Numbered from the stretch's first letter, positions 1 through 8,091 are shown. The stretch is DNA of 52,465 nucleotides from Flavobacterium lotistagni (GCF_011392125.1 NZ_JAAJBU010000016.1:1-52465); one strand, 5' to 3'. Made by a program: numbers and translations. The notes: a model not told the origin generated them from the sequence alone.

Positions 1-42
1 TATGATTTGTGGAAAGTGACAACAGGTAAATGACATCAATAG

Positions 43-94
43 CTTTGCGCCTTGGCGTCTTAGCGAGATTTAATTTTCTCGCAGAGGCGCAAAG
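43..94. repeat. Imperfect inverted repeat of the CTTTGCG family
   Basis: The left arm CTTTGCGCC...TTAGCGAGA (43-69) pairs with TCTCGC...GAGGCGCAAAG (77-94) around a short AT-rich loop. Words of this kind recur between genes in flavobacterial genomes as I remember them. No other copy is evident in this window. Function unknown. Confidence 0.6.
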
Positions 95-224
95 ACGCGA
101 AGTTTTGCACAATGGTTTTCTATGGGCTAATCCTGATTGGGAATTTCAACTATGATTTGCGAAAAGCGAAGGCAGAGTGAGTTTTTGGATAGATAGGACC
201 GCTGCGCTAGGGCCGAGCGTTAAG

Positions 225-245
225 AAACAGTCCGGTGGACTGTTT
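225..245. repeat. Perfect 9-bp stem-loop
   Basis: AAACAGTCC (225-233) and GGACTGTTT (237-245) form a perfect stem around a 3-nt loop. It lies in a GC-rich segment next to a copy of the dispersed repeat and may be the variable central hairpin of a second copy. No T-tract follows, so it does not look like a terminator. Confidence 0.55.
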
Positions 246-316
246 TAGAGAAGGAGCCAGGAGGCGCGATGGCAAAAGACCGCTTCGCTGTAGGACAGAA
301 TCGCATTGGAACCGAT

Positions 317-402
317 AGCCCTAGCCCGGATAGCAGCGGCATCTTTTTGCGGCGGGGTTCGCCGTAAAAAATAGAGCGGACAGCCGGATGAGCTTCTAAA
401 AA
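317..402 (+). repeat. Dispersed structured repeat, type I, copy A
   Basis: The copy starts AGCCCTAGCCC, continues with GATAGCAGCGGC, has a central hairpin (TTTTTGCGGCG / CGCCGTAAAAAA), and closes with AGAGCGGACAGCCGG and a GAGCTTCT-plus-A-run tail. The same order of blocks is seen at 16213-16296 (plus) and 41038-41110 (minus). The outer blocks are conserved while the central hairpin differs. The sequence looks like a folded RNA or DNA element rather than coding DNA. Confidence 0.75.
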
Positions 403-430
403 ATAACATCAATTTCACAAAGTAAAAGTG

Positions 431-438
431 TATTTTTG
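431..438 (+). promoter_or_regulatory. Probable -7 box of the map promoter
   Basis: TATTTTTG matches the Bacteroidota -7 consensus TAnnTTTG exactly and lies 18 nt before the map start codon. No clear -33 TTG was found at the expected distance. Confidence 0.5.
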
Positions 439-456
439 CGGCCTGAATCTTAGCAT

Positions 457-1275
457 ATGATTATCCAGAAAACACGCGAAGAAATTGAGCTGATGCGCGA
501 AAGTGCGCTGATCGTTTCCAAAACTTTAGGCATGATTGCGGGCGAAATCAAACCCGGCGTGACCACATTATACCTTGACAAACTGGCCGAAGAATTCATT
601 CGCGACCACGGTGCGGTGCCGAGCTTTTTGGGGCTTTACGGCTTTCCGAATTCACTTTGCATGAGCCCGAATGCGCAGGTGGTTCACGGTATTCCGAACA
701 ACAATCCGCTGCAGGAAGGCGATGTGATTTCGGTGGATTGCGGCGCTTTCAAAAATGGTTTTCACGGCGACCACGCTTACTCGTTTGAGATTGGCGAAGT
801 AGCTCCGGAAACCAAGAAATTGTTACAGGTGACTAAGGAATCTTTGTATGTCGGGATTCGTGAATTCCGCGTTGGAAATCGTGTGGAAGATGTGGGAAAT
901 GCCATTCAGAAATATACCGAAGCGCATGGTTATGGTGTTGTTAGAGAACTCGTCGGTCATGGTTTAGGACAGAAAATGCACGAAGATCCGGAAATGCCGA
1001 ATTACGGTAAAAAAGGCCGTGGCAAATTGTTCGTGGAAGGCATGGTCGTAGCCATCGAACCGATGATCAACATGGGCACACGCAACATCAAACAGCTCAA
1101 AGACGGCTGGACGATTTTAACAGCTGATGGGAAACCGAGCGCACATTTCGAACACGATGTGGCGATTATTGACGGCAAACCGGAATTGCTTTCGACTTTT
1201 GCTTACATCTATAAAGCGTTGGGCATTGAGAGTAATGAAGAAGATGAATTCAGACGTGAGCCTTTGAAGATCTAA
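457..1275 (+). CDS. map: Type I methionine aminopeptidase
   Basis: This cytoplasmic metalloprotease removes the initiator methionine from nascent proteins. The 272-residue protein shows the whole set of family active-site residues: His78 in VVHGIP, Asp94 in VDCGA, Asp105 in HGDHA, His168 in VGHGLG, Glu201 in AIEPM and Glu232 in FEHDVA. These sit a constant three residues before the known positions in the E. coli enzyme (79, 97, 108, 171, 204, 235). The ATG at 457 gives the usual N-terminus beginning about ten residues before the first helix, and a TAnnTTTG box lies just upstream. The stop codon touches the left arm of the inverted repeat that flanks the next gene. Identification is secure. 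Confidence 0.97.
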   Translation: MIIQKTREEIELMRESALIVSKTLGMIAGEIKPGVTTLYLDKLAEEFIRDHGAVPSFLGLYGFPNSLCMSPNAQVVHGIPNNNPLQEGDVISVDCGAFKNGFHGDHAYSFEIGEVAPETKKLLQVTKESLYVGIREFRVGNRVEDVGNAIQKYTEAHGYGVVRELVGHGLGQKMHEDPEMPNYGKKGRGKLFVEGMVVAIEPMINMGTRNIKQLKDGWTILTADGKPSAHFEHDVAIIDGKPELLSTFAYIYKALGIESNEEDEFRREPLKI

Positions 1276-1785
1276 ACACAGATTTCACGGATTATCACAG
1301 ATTTTGCAGAATATCAGAAAATTATACAAGCCTTAAAATGATTTTATATGCCACGTTTTTATTTGACCGAACAAACCTATCGGATTATTGGGGTTTGTAT
1401 GGAAGTTCACAAAATTCTCGGGAAAGGACATTCTGAAGTGATCTACGGAGATGCAATTGAGTACGAATTTGTAAAAAATAAAATCCCTTTTGAAAGGGAA
1501 AAGAAATATAACATTACTTATAAGGATATTGTTTTGCCGCACCACTATTATTCTGATTTTGTTGTTTTCGATGAAATCATTTTAGAGATAAAAGCAATTC
1601 AATGCTTGACCAGTAGTGAAACCAAACAAACTTTGAATTACTTAGCAGCTTCCAAAAACAAATTAGGATTATTAGTAAATTTTGGAGAAGACAGCTTGAA
1701 GTATCGACGAATAATATTGTAATCAATAATTTGTGCAAATTCGTGCAATTCGTGTTTGCCTATTTTCTTTTATGAAATCTGTGTT
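1275..1785. mobile_element. Possible small cassette: GxxExxY gene between 13-bp inverted repeats
   Basis: AACACAGATTTCA at 1275-1287 is the exact reverse complement of TGAAATCTGTGTT at 1773-1785. The interval holds one short gene and repeat-like words on both sides (ATTTCACGGATTATCACAGATT-like text on the left; GTGCAAATTCGTGCAATTCGTG-like text at 1733-1754 on the right). The left arm starts on the last base of the map stop codon and the right arm overlaps the start codon of the next gene. No transposase and no clear target duplication were found, so mobility is inference only. Confidence 0.45.
1348..1722 (+). CDS. GxxExxY family protein (PD-(D/E)XK nuclease-like)
   Basis: A 124-residue protein with the family signature G27-H-S-E30-V-I-Y33. 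It also shows a pattern typical of PD-(D/E)XK nuclease folds: Asp70 in a strand, then Glu80-Ile-Lys82, then Gln94 in a following helix (KQTLNYL). The family is common in Bacteroidota and has no proven function; a nuclease role is inferred from these residues. The ATG at 1348 is the only reasonable start. The gene sits between 13-bp inverted repeats in the gap between map and a methyltransferase, suggesting it arrived as a unit. The coding sequence looks more AT-rich than its neighbours (estimated by eye), which also fits transfer. Confidence 0.85.
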   Translation: MPRFYLTEQTYRIIGVCMEVHKILGKGHSEVIYGDAIEYEFVKNKIPFEREKKYNITYKDIVLPHHYYSDFVVFDEIILEIKAIQCLTSSETKQTLNYLAASKNKLGLLVNFGEDSLKYRRIIL

Positions 1786-2539
1786 CAAATTTATTTTAAA
1801 TACCATTCCGCGCCCATTGCTAATCCGGTTGAGTTACCTCACACGGCCGATTCTGGCTTTGGCGTTGAAAGGCAACCGCTACACCGACCCGATTGATGGG
1901 AAAAGTTTCCGCAGTTTTTTGCCCTACGGTTACAGCACGCAGCGCAATAATGTATTGTCGCCGAGTACGCTTTCACTAGAGCGCCACCGTTTGCTTTGGT
2001 TGTATCTGAAAAACGAAACCGATTTTTTCACCGCGCCGAAGAAAGTGTTGCACTTCGCACCCGAGCAAGCTTTCTACCAACTTTTCCGCAATCAGAAAAA
2101 TCTAGATTATACCACGACCGATTTGCTTTCTCCATTGGCTGATGTGAAAGCAGACATTTGCAACCTTCCCTTTGAAGACAATACCTACGACGTAATTCTT
2201 TGCAACCACGTTTTGGAACATATTCCCGACGATACCAAAGCGATGCAGGAACTTTACCGCGTTTTGAAACCCGGCGGATTGGGCATTTTTCAGATTCCAC
2301 AGGATTTGAGCCGCGAGACCACTTTTGCCGACAACAGCATTACCGACCCGAAAGAGCGCGCAAAAATTTTCGGGCAATACGACCATGTGCGCGTGTACGG
2401 CCGTGACTACTTCGAGAAACTCCGAAGCATTGGTTTTGAGGTTCAGGAAGTAGATTATACTAAGTCACTTTCCCCTGAATTGGTGGAGCGTTATTGTTTG
2501 GCGCCGGGCGAAATCATTCCGGTTTGCAGCAAAAAATAA
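1772..2539 (+). CDS. Class I SAM-dependent methyltransferase
   Basis: A 255-residue protein with a Methyltransf_11-type core: VLHFAPE as a degenerate glycine-poor motif I, then DICNLPF, YDVILCNHVLEHIPDD (motif II region) and YRVLKPGGLGIFQIP (motif III region). The substrate cannot be told from sequence. The N-terminus (MKSVFKFILN) is hydrophobic and basic but is not a signal peptide. I chose ATG 1772; a GTG at 1733 in the same frame would add only repeat-derived residues. The first four codons coincide with the right arm of the inverted repeat flanking the GxxExxY gene, so either the repeat end or the native start lies there. Confidence 0.85.
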   Translation: MKSVFKFILNTIPRPLLIRLSYLTRPILALALKGNRYTDPIDGKSFRSFLPYGYSTQRNNVLSPSTLSLERHRLLWLYLKNETDFFTAPKKVLHFAPEQAFYQLFRNQKNLDYTTTDLLSPLADVKADICNLPFEDNTYDVILCNHVLEHIPDDTKAMQELYRVLKPGGLGIFQIPQDLSRETTFADNSITDPKERAKIFGQYDHVRVYGRDYFEKLRSIGFEVQEVDYTKSLSPELVERYCLAPGEIIPVCSKK

Positions 2540-2614
2540 ATGCCACAAAAGTTAATTTTCGTGGATTTCAAATCAATATAGTCTTATATTTACTGCTACA
2601 GAAATTCAAGCACT

Positions 2615-3868
2615 ATGTTTAGAAACTTTTACGCGATTTTATTATTGGTGGTTTTTTCAATGACAACCTACGCTCAAGTAGAAACCGAAATCGTTCCGCC
2701 TTACAATATCAAAACAGTGACTTTCGTCCAAAACGGACAAAACATTATCCCGATTTTCCAACTCGGCGATACTTTCGAATTGCAGTTCGATGATTTATTC
2801 GGCAACGAAGCCAACTACTATTACCAAATCGTACATTGCGATTACGACTGGAAACCTTCGCAACTTTCGATCAACGAATACCTGCAAGGCTTCGACAACC
2901 AACGTATTTTGGATTATACCAATTCATACAACGCACTACAGCTTTATTCGCACTACAAAATCCAATTTCCGAACAAAAACACCCGTTTTCGGGTCAGCGG
3001 TAATTTCATCATAAAAATTCTCAACGAAGACCGAGAGGTAGTTTTCTCACGCAAGTTCATACTGTATGAGAATTTGGTCAGTGTTACTTCGCAAGTCAAA
3101 AGAGCACGCACCGTAGCCGATGTGAATACCAAGCAAAACATGGAGTTCACCATCAAATCTTCCAACATTACCTTTCAAAGCCCACTGAGCAACGTAAAAA
3201 TTTTATTGTTGCAAAACGGTCAGTTCAACACCGCTATTACCAATGTGAAACCCATGTTTACCATTGGCAACGACCTGATTTACAAATACGACAAAGAAAC
3301 CCAATTTTGGGGCGGCAACGAATTCCGTTGGTTTGAAAACAAAGACATCAGAAACGCGGTGAACAATGTGGCGCGAATCGATTCACAAGGCGGCGTTTAC
3401 AACGGCTATTTGTATCCAGACGAAGGGCGCGCCGGACAGCCTTATACATATAACCCAGATTATAACGGAAACTTTCTCGTGAAGAGCATCAATACAGAAA
3501 ACAGTGAAATCGAAGCCGATTACGCCTGGATTTTCTTTACCCTTTCTGCTCCTTCATACTACGGCAAAAAAGACATTTATGTGAATGGCATGTTCAACAA
3601 TTATGCGCTGTCTGCCGAAAACAAAATGGATTACAACGCCGAGAAAGGTGTGTATGAAAAAGCCATCATGATCAAGCAAGGCTTCACCAACTACCAATAT
3701 GTCGTGGCCGATAAATCAGGAAAGGTAGACAGCGAAAACGCCATCGACGGCAATTATTTCCAAACCGAAAACAACTATTTCACGCTGGTTTATTACAAAG
3801 AAAACAACCAACGTTACGACCGTATTATCGGTAAAACTGTAGTCACTTCTGAAAACATTATCAACTAG
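2615..3868 (+). CDS. Type IX secretion system plug-type protein (DUF5103)
   Basis: A 417-residue exported protein with a signal peptide (MFRNFYAILLLVVFSMTTYA, cleavage near Gln21) and no internal membrane helices. The N-terminal half (about residues 25-160) has the pattern of DUF5103 (ETEIVPPYNIKTVTF, YYYQIVHCDYDW, INEYLQGF). In the Flavobacterium T9SS, a protein of this family closes the periplasmic side of the SprA translocon while it is not carrying substrate. Assignment to DUF5103 comes from remembered family sequences, and the plug role follows from that assignment. It stands alone between a methyltransferase and apaG. A near-consensus TATATTTA box lies at about 2585-2592. Confidence 0.8.
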   Translation: MFRNFYAILLLVVFSMTTYAQVETEIVPPYNIKTVTFVQNGQNIIPIFQLGDTFELQFDDLFGNEANYYYQIVHCDYDWKPSQLSINEYLQGFDNQRILDYTNSYNALQLYSHYKIQFPNKNTRFRVSGNFIIKILNEDREVVFSRKFILYENLVSVTSQVKRARTVADVNTKQNMEFTIKSSNITFQSPLSNVKILLLQNGQFNTAITNVKPMFTIGNDLIYKYDKETQFWGGNEFRWFENKDIRNAVNNVARIDSQGGVYNGYLYPDEGRAGQPYTYNPDYNGNFLVKSINTENSEIEADYAWIFFTLSAPSYYGKKDIYVNGMFNNYALSAENKMDYNAEKGVYEKAIMIKQGFTNYQYVVADKSGKVDSENAIDGNYFQTENNYFTLVYYKENNQRYDRIIGKTVVTSENIIN

Positions 3869-3909
3869 AAAATTTAACTTTAAATTAGCCGCTGGCATTC
3901 AATTTTTCG

Positions 3910-3917
3910 TAAATTTG
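3910..3917 (+). promoter_or_regulatory. Probable -7 box of apaG
   Basis: TAAATTTG matches TAnnTTTG and lies 22 nt before the chosen ATG of apaG. This also argues against the upstream TTG start at 3925. Confidence 0.45.
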
Positions 3918-3939
3918 ACAGCAATTGATTAAGAAAATC

Positions 3940-4326
3940 ATGGTTTCACAAATCACTAGAGGTATAAAAATTTCGGTTTTGACGACTTTTGAAGGCACGT
4001 ACTTCAAGAATCACAAAATCCATTTTGCCTTCAGTTACGAGATTTCGATTGAAAACCACAGCAAAGATTCCGTGCAGCTCACTTCGCGCCACTGGGAAAT
4101 TTTCGATTCGCTCAACGACATGGAAACCGTAGATGGCGAAGGCGTTATAGGCAAAAAACCAGTGCTCAAACCTGGCGAGACGCATACCTACAATTCCGGT
4201 TGTTTGCTGGCTTCTCCGTTTGGTGCCATGCGCGGCCACTTCAACATGATCAATTTTTCTTCGGCCAGAAATTTCAAAGTCATCGTGCCGACCTTTAAGC
4301 TTAGTGCTCCTTTTGCTTTAAATTAG
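3940..4326 (+). CDS. apaG: ApaG family protein
   Basis: A 128-residue protein made of the single ApaG beta-sandwich domain. Family hallmarks are MVSQITRGIKISV at the start, the YEISIENHS strand, LTSRHWEIFDS, VDGEGVIGKKPVLKPGE, YNSGC and the MRGHF strand. ApaG was linked genetically to Co2+/Mg2+ tolerance and Ap4A metabolism in enterobacteria. Its biochemical role is not settled. The length matches the family (about 125 residues). ATG 3940 was chosen because family members start with this MVSQ-like sequence; a TTG 15 nt upstream is less likely. Confidence 0.92.
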   Translation: MVSQITRGIKISVLTTFEGTYFKNHKIHFAFSYEISIENHSKDSVQLTSRHWEIFDSLNDMETVDGEGVIGKKPVLKPGETHTYNSGCLLASPFGAMRGHFNMINFSSARNFKVIVPTFKLSAPFALN

Positions 4327-4330
4327 CAGC

Positions 4331-4468
4331 TTATCCAGCCATCCGCTACAAGTTTTTGTGTGCCCATCTTTTTTTGAACGGCAAAAAAAGAGCTCCTTTT
4401 AGTTGCTTTTTTTTACCAACAAAAAATAGCCGGCCACCCAAAAAGCTTTCCACTACTGTCTGGGCTAA
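4331..4468. repeat. Dispersed structured repeat, type III (two-hairpin form)
   Basis: This fills much of the 325-bp gap between apaG and pruA. It has an outer closing stem (TTATCCAG 4331-4338 with CTGGGCTAA 4460-4468, one bulge). One perfect 9-bp hairpin (CTTTTTTTG 4368-4376 / CAAAAAAAG 4382-4390) and a second AT-rich hairpin (GCT plus T-run 4405-4414 / A-run plus AGC 4421-4430) lie inside. The words CATCCGCTACAAG and GCTTTCCACTAC resemble GGGCTTTCCGCACTC in the 41209-41294 element, which suggests a common origin. The rest of the gap (4469-4651) holds only the pruA promoter region. Confidence 0.6.
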
Positions 4469-4530
4469 ACCCCTCGAAACCAAAGCACACTTTTCCAAAT
4501 TTTGAACATTAACTTTACAATAAACCTTTG

Positions 4531-4538
4531 TACTTTTG
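4531..4538 (+). promoter_or_regulatory. Probable -7 box of pruA
   Basis: TACTTTTG matches TAnnTTTG. It would give a leader of over 100 nt before the pruA ATG at 4652. Confidence 0.4.
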
Positions 4539-4651
4539 TAACCGAATTAGAAGCAAGAAGCAAGAAGTATTCTCAATCGGAACGAAATGTCTTGGCTCTC
4601 GTATCTTGACTCTTTTACCTTTCTAAAAAACAACAACTAATACCCAAAAAT

Positions 4652-6280
4652 ATGCTCAAAGGATTTTTTCACGTACCCAAAGCAGTTAACGAACCTGTAA
4701 AATCGTATGCTCCGAATTCGCCAGAAAAAGCCGCTGTGCTTGCCGCTTATAAAAAAATGTGGAACGAAAAAATCGATGTCCCGCTTTACATCGGCAGTGA
4801 GGAAATCCGCACCGGAAATACCCGCAACATGACCGCGCCACACGACCACCAACATGTGGTAGGAACTTATCATTTGGCCGAAAAATCACACGTCGAGAAA
4901 GCCATCGCCAACGCACTTGAATCTAGAACCCGTTGGGCCAATATGGCTTGGGAACAACGCGCTGCCATTTTCTTAAAAGCCGCCGAACTCATTGCTGGTC
5001 CGTACCGCGCCAAAATCAATGCGGCCACGATGATTGCCCAGAGTAAAAATATTTTTCAAGCCGAAATCGACGCTTCTTGCGAATTGATTGATTTCTTAAG
5101 ATACAACGTCGAGTTCATGACGCAAATCTACAACGACCAGCCCAAATCGGATTCTGCCGTTTGGAACCGCTTGGAATATCGCCCACTAGAAGGCTTTATT
5201 TATGCCATTACGCCTTTCAACTTTACCGCAATTGCTGCAAACCTTCCGGCGAGCGCTGCCATGATGGGCAACGTAGTGGTTTGGAAACCGAGTGACAGCC
5301 AAGTATTTTCGGCCAAAGTCATCATCGATGTTTTTAAAGAAGCCGGTCTTCCTGATGGCGTGATCAACGTAGTTTTTGGCGATGCACAAATGATTAGTGA
5401 AACGATTTTTGCCAGCCGTGATTTTGCGGGCGTACACTTCACCGGATCCACACACGTATTCAAAGACATCTGGAAAACTATCGGTGGCAACATTCACCAT
5501 TATAAAACGTATCCGAGAATTGTGGGTGAAACCGGCGGAAAAGATTTCGTTTTGGCCCATCCATCAGCCGATGTAAGCCAAGTGGTAGCCAACACTTTGC
5601 GCGGCGCTTTCGAATTCCAAGGGCAAAAATGTAGTGCGGCTTCCAGAGCTTACTTCCCAAAATCGCTTTGGCCGGCCATTAAAGAAGAAATGGGTAAAGA
5701 GCTCGCCAGCATGAAAATGGGCAGCCCCGAAGATTTTTCCAATTTCATTACCGCCGTGATCCACGAAGGCTCGTTTGACAAATTGGTAAGCTATATTGAG
5801 CAAGCCAAAAAAGACACCGATGCCGAGATTATCTTTGGCGGCAATTACGATAAATCTAAAGGATATTTTGTTGAACCTACGGTGATTCTCGCATCGAACC
5901 CGAAATACACCACCATGGAAACCGAGCTTTTCGGGCCGGTGCTTACGGTATATATCTATGAAGATGCCAAATGGAACGAAACTTTGAAACTCGTTGATGA
6001 AACTTCAGAATATGCTTTAACCGGAGCCGTGTTTAGCCAAGACCGTTACGCGATTGAAGAGGCAACCGTAGCTTTACAAAATGCAGCCGGTAATTTCTAT
6101 GTAAACGACAAACCTACCGGAGCAGTCGTCGGCATGCAGCCCTTTGGTGGCGCCAGAGCTTCGGGAACCAATGACAAAGCCGGTTCTGCACTGAACTTAT
6201 TGCGCTGGGTTTCTCCAAGAACCATCAAAGAAACCTTTGTAACGCCTAGAGATTATCGTTATCCGTTTCTAGGCGAATAG
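4652..6280 (+). CDS. pruA: L-glutamate gamma-semialdehyde dehydrogenase
   Basis: A 542-residue NAD-dependent aldehyde dehydrogenase that oxidises glutamate semialdehyde (from 1-pyrroline-5-carboxylate) to glutamate, the second step of proline breakdown. It has the stand-alone form, without a proline dehydrogenase domain. Catalytic Cys327 lies in GQKCSAASR and the general base Glu293 in GETGGKD. NAD-binding motifs (TPFNFTAIAANLPA, HFTGST) and the C-terminal PFGGARASGTNDKAG typical of the P5C dehydrogenase branch are present. No putA-like gene is adjacent. A terminator follows at 6303. Confidence 0.95.
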   Translation: MLKGFFHVPKAVNEPVKSYAPNSPEKAAVLAAYKKMWNEKIDVPLYIGSEEIRTGNTRNMTAPHDHQHVVGTYHLAEKSHVEKAIANALESRTRWANMAWEQRAAIFLKAAELIAGPYRAKINAATMIAQSKNIFQAEIDASCELIDFLRYNVEFMTQIYNDQPKSDSAVWNRLEYRPLEGFIYAITPFNFTAIAANLPASAAMMGNVVVWKPSDSQVFSAKVIIDVFKEAGLPDGVINVVFGDAQMISETIFASRDFAGVHFTGSTHVFKDIWKTIGGNIHHYKTYPRIVGETGGKDFVLAHPSADVSQVVANTLRGAFEFQGQKCSAASRAYFPKSLWPAIKEEMGKELASMKMGSPEDFSNFITAVIHEGSFDKLVSYIEQAKKDTDAEIIFGGNYDKSKGYFVEPTVILASNPKYTTMETELFGPVLTVYIYEDAKWNETLKLVDETSEYALTGAVFSQDRYAIEEATVALQNAAGNFYVNDKPTGAVVGMQPFGGARASGTNDKAGSALNLLRWVSPRTIKETFVTPRDYRYPFLGE

Positions 6281-6302
6281 TGAAAAAGCGAATAAAATTA
6301 AG

Positions 6303-6330
6303 AGGTCTGGAATAGTTCAGGCCTTTTTTT
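6303..6330 (+). terminator. Rho-independent terminator after pruA
   Basis: AGGTCTG (6303-6309) pairs with CAGGCCT (6318-6324, one G-U pair) and runs into a tract of seven or more T. Confidence 0.8.
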
Positions 6331-6389
6331 ATACTGTTGATTATCAGTTTTTTTTCTTACATTCGGGACGTCAATTCAAAATCCTTATT

Positions 6390-7403
6390 ATGAAAAAAAC
6401 TTTACTTTGTTCAATATTATTAATAGCCAGTTTGGGTTTCGCGCAAACGCCGATTAGTTCCTATTACGGACAAGATCAAGCGGCATACGCACTAGGTCAA
6501 TCTGCCGCGCCTTTAGACCAATCTGCAACCGGAGCCAATATTAATTGGAATTTTACTCTGGAACCCGCTGGTACTTCAATCCATACTTTTGGTGACTTGA
6601 GCGCAGAAGAACTCGCCAGTTATCCGGGGTCGAATTTCGAAGAAGATGTTCTTTGGACTCCTTTGTCAGGCACACCATCAGAATCTGCGATTTACTCCCG
6701 GAATGTTTCTAGTACCGTGTCATTGACCGCTTTTAGAAACGACCTGCTCGAACTCAACTGCAACACCAACAATGCCACAATCGGAGCGTTTCCGATGAAT
6801 TATGGCTTTAGCAATACCGATCCGATTGCCGGAACCTACCAATATGACACTTATAGCGGTACTTTTACCGGAAATATAGTAACTACTGTAGATGCCTACG
6901 GAACGCTGACCGTCAACATTGGTAGTGTGCCAGCAGGTAGTAGTGTGACACGACTGAAAACTGTGCAGACGATTTCACTTTTTTACGGCCCATTTCCGGC
7001 TAGTGTCGGTACGGCTACCCAAACGACTTATTCATACTACGGCAGTATCGGGGTTCCGTTGCCTTTGATGCGCACCAGTAACACCGTGATTAATGTTCCT
7101 TTGCTTTCGGTCAATACGAACACCACCGATATCGAAGTTTTTGAGGCCTTGCTATTGTCGACCGACAGTTTTACGACGTTGAATGATTGGCAGGTGCAAA
7201 ACCCAATTGGTGACTTGATGGAGATTAGGTTAAAAGACCTCAGCGTGGAATCAGTTCGAATTACCGACCTAACCGGAAAATTAGTTCTGGAAGCTAAAAC
7301 AAACAATGCCTCTATTGATGTAAGTCAGCTCAGCAAAGGAATCTACGCCCTGACTGTTATGACGAACCAAGGTGCCCGAACACAAAAAATTGTAAAAAAT
7401 TAG
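6390..7403 (+). CDS. T9SS type A sorting-domain protein, function unknown
   Basis: A 337-residue secreted protein. It begins with a signal peptide (MKKTLLCSILLIASLGFA, cleavage before Gln19). The last 70 residues or so look like the type A C-terminal sorting domain recognised by the type IX system: VRITDLTGKLVLEAK, then VSQLSKGIYALTV and a basic QKIVKN end. The middle, rich in Thr, Ser, Asn and Gly, has no domain I recognise and probably folds as beta structure. It would cross the outer membrane by the T9SS and be released or anchored at the surface. It appears monocistronic. Confidence 0.85.
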   Translation: MKKTLLCSILLIASLGFAQTPISSYYGQDQAAYALGQSAAPLDQSATGANINWNFTLEPAGTSIHTFGDLSAEELASYPGSNFEEDVLWTPLSGTPSESAIYSRNVSSTVSLTAFRNDLLELNCNTNNATIGAFPMNYGFSNTDPIAGTYQYDTYSGTFTGNIVTTVDAYGTLTVNIGSVPAGSSVTRLKTVQTISLFYGPFPASVGTATQTTYSYYGSIGVPLPLMRTSNTVINVPLLSVNTNTTDIEVFEALLLSTDSFTTLNDWQVQNPIGDLMEIRLKDLSVESVRITDLTGKLVLEAKTNNASIDVSQLSKGIYALTVMTNQGARTQKIVKN

Positions 7404-7420
7404 CGTTTCGCTATCACTGC

Positions 7421-7459
7421 AAAAAAAGCCACGGAACACAAAATGTACTGTGCCTTTTT
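7421..7459. terminator. Bidirectional terminator between convergent genes
   Basis: An imperfect stem (GCCACGGAACA / TGTACTGTGCC, 7428-7454) with a CAAAA loop is flanked by an A-run on the left and a T-run on the right. It can serve the T9SS cargo gene on plus and rsmG on minus. Confidence 0.65.
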
Positions 7460-7461
7460 AT

Positions 7462-8091
7462 TTACGGTTTAAACTTCAATGGCAAATGCACCACTTTTTT
7501 GGTTTCAAAGAATTCATCGTCGAAAAAATCAGCGATGTTGTATTGTGTTGCCCTCGTAAATGAAGCCAATTCTTCAGTCAAGTCGCCTCCCTTGAGGTAA
7601 AGAATGCCGTTGTGTAATTCGTGTTTGTTTTGCTTCTTGATTTTGTCTTTAATCCAAGAAACAAAATCGGGCATATTGGTCACGGCGCGGCTTACAATGT
7701 AATCAAAATCGCCTTTGACATTTTCGGCGCGAATTTGCTCAGCTTTGACATTCTGAAGACCTATGGATTCAGCTACAGCTTTGACCACATTAATTTTCTT
7801 AAGAATTACATCGATCAGGTAAAACCGCGTTTCGGGAAATAATATCGCCAACGGAATTCCGGGAAAACCGCCACCGGTGCCAACATCCAAAATAGACGTT
7901 CCGGGTTCAAACGGCTGCACTTTCGCAATGGCTAATGAATGTAAAACGTGCTTGGTATACAACGCATCGATATCCTTTCTGGAAATTACATTGATTTTGG
8001 CATTCCAATCTTGGTACAAAGCTTCAAGCTGCCTGAATTGACGGATTTGTTCGTCCGTTAGATTGGGAAAATAGCGAAGGATTTCGTCCAT
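7462..8091 (-). CDS. rsmG: 16S rRNA (guanine-527-N7)-methyltransferase
   Basis: A 209-residue SAM-dependent enzyme that methylates N7 of G527 in 16S rRNA. SAM-binding motif I is ILDVGTGGGFPGIPLA (about residues 67-81), followed by the family pattern YLIDVILKKINVVKAVAESIGL and VSRAVTNMPDF. The length matches RsmG (about 205-210). It is transcribed divergently from the desaturase gene. A CAAAAGTA motif at 8103-8110 is the minus-strand form of a TAnnTTTG box, giving a very short leader. Confidence 0.95.
   Translation of the reverse strand: MDEILRYFPNLTDEQIRQFRQLEALYQDWNAKINVISRKDIDALYTKHVLHSLAIAKVQPFEPGTSILDVGTGGGFPGIPLAILFPETRFYLIDVILKKINVVKAVAESIGLQNVKAEQIRAENVKGDFDYIVSRAVTNMPDFVSWIKDKIKKQNKHELHNGILYLKGGDLTEELASFTRATQYNIADFFDDEFFETKKVVHLPLKFKP

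Larger units (their letters stand above)
1..456. other. Gene-free left edge filled with palindromic repeats
   Basis: No convincing coding region was found here on either strand. The stretch holds an imperfect palindrome at 43-94, a perfect short stem-loop at 225-245, a copy of the dispersed CCCTAGCCC-type repeat at 317-402, and a promoter-like box just before map. The GC-rich segment 190-400 contrasts with the AT-rich spacers elsewhere in the window. The word AGGAGCCAGGA at 254-264 resembles, in inverse orientation, the GGCTCCT end of the repeat copy at 16213-16296, so 190-316 may be a second, decayed or inverted copy. Confidence 0.7.

Noticed and set aside
1733..1771. Upstream GTG start for the methyltransferase
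   Set aside because: The extra 13 residues come from repeat-like DNA; ATG 1772 gives a sensible N-terminus.
5186..5560. Minus-strand frame of 124 codons inside pruA
   Set aside because: It overlaps an intact catalytic domain of pruA, has no signal, promoter or recognisable motif.
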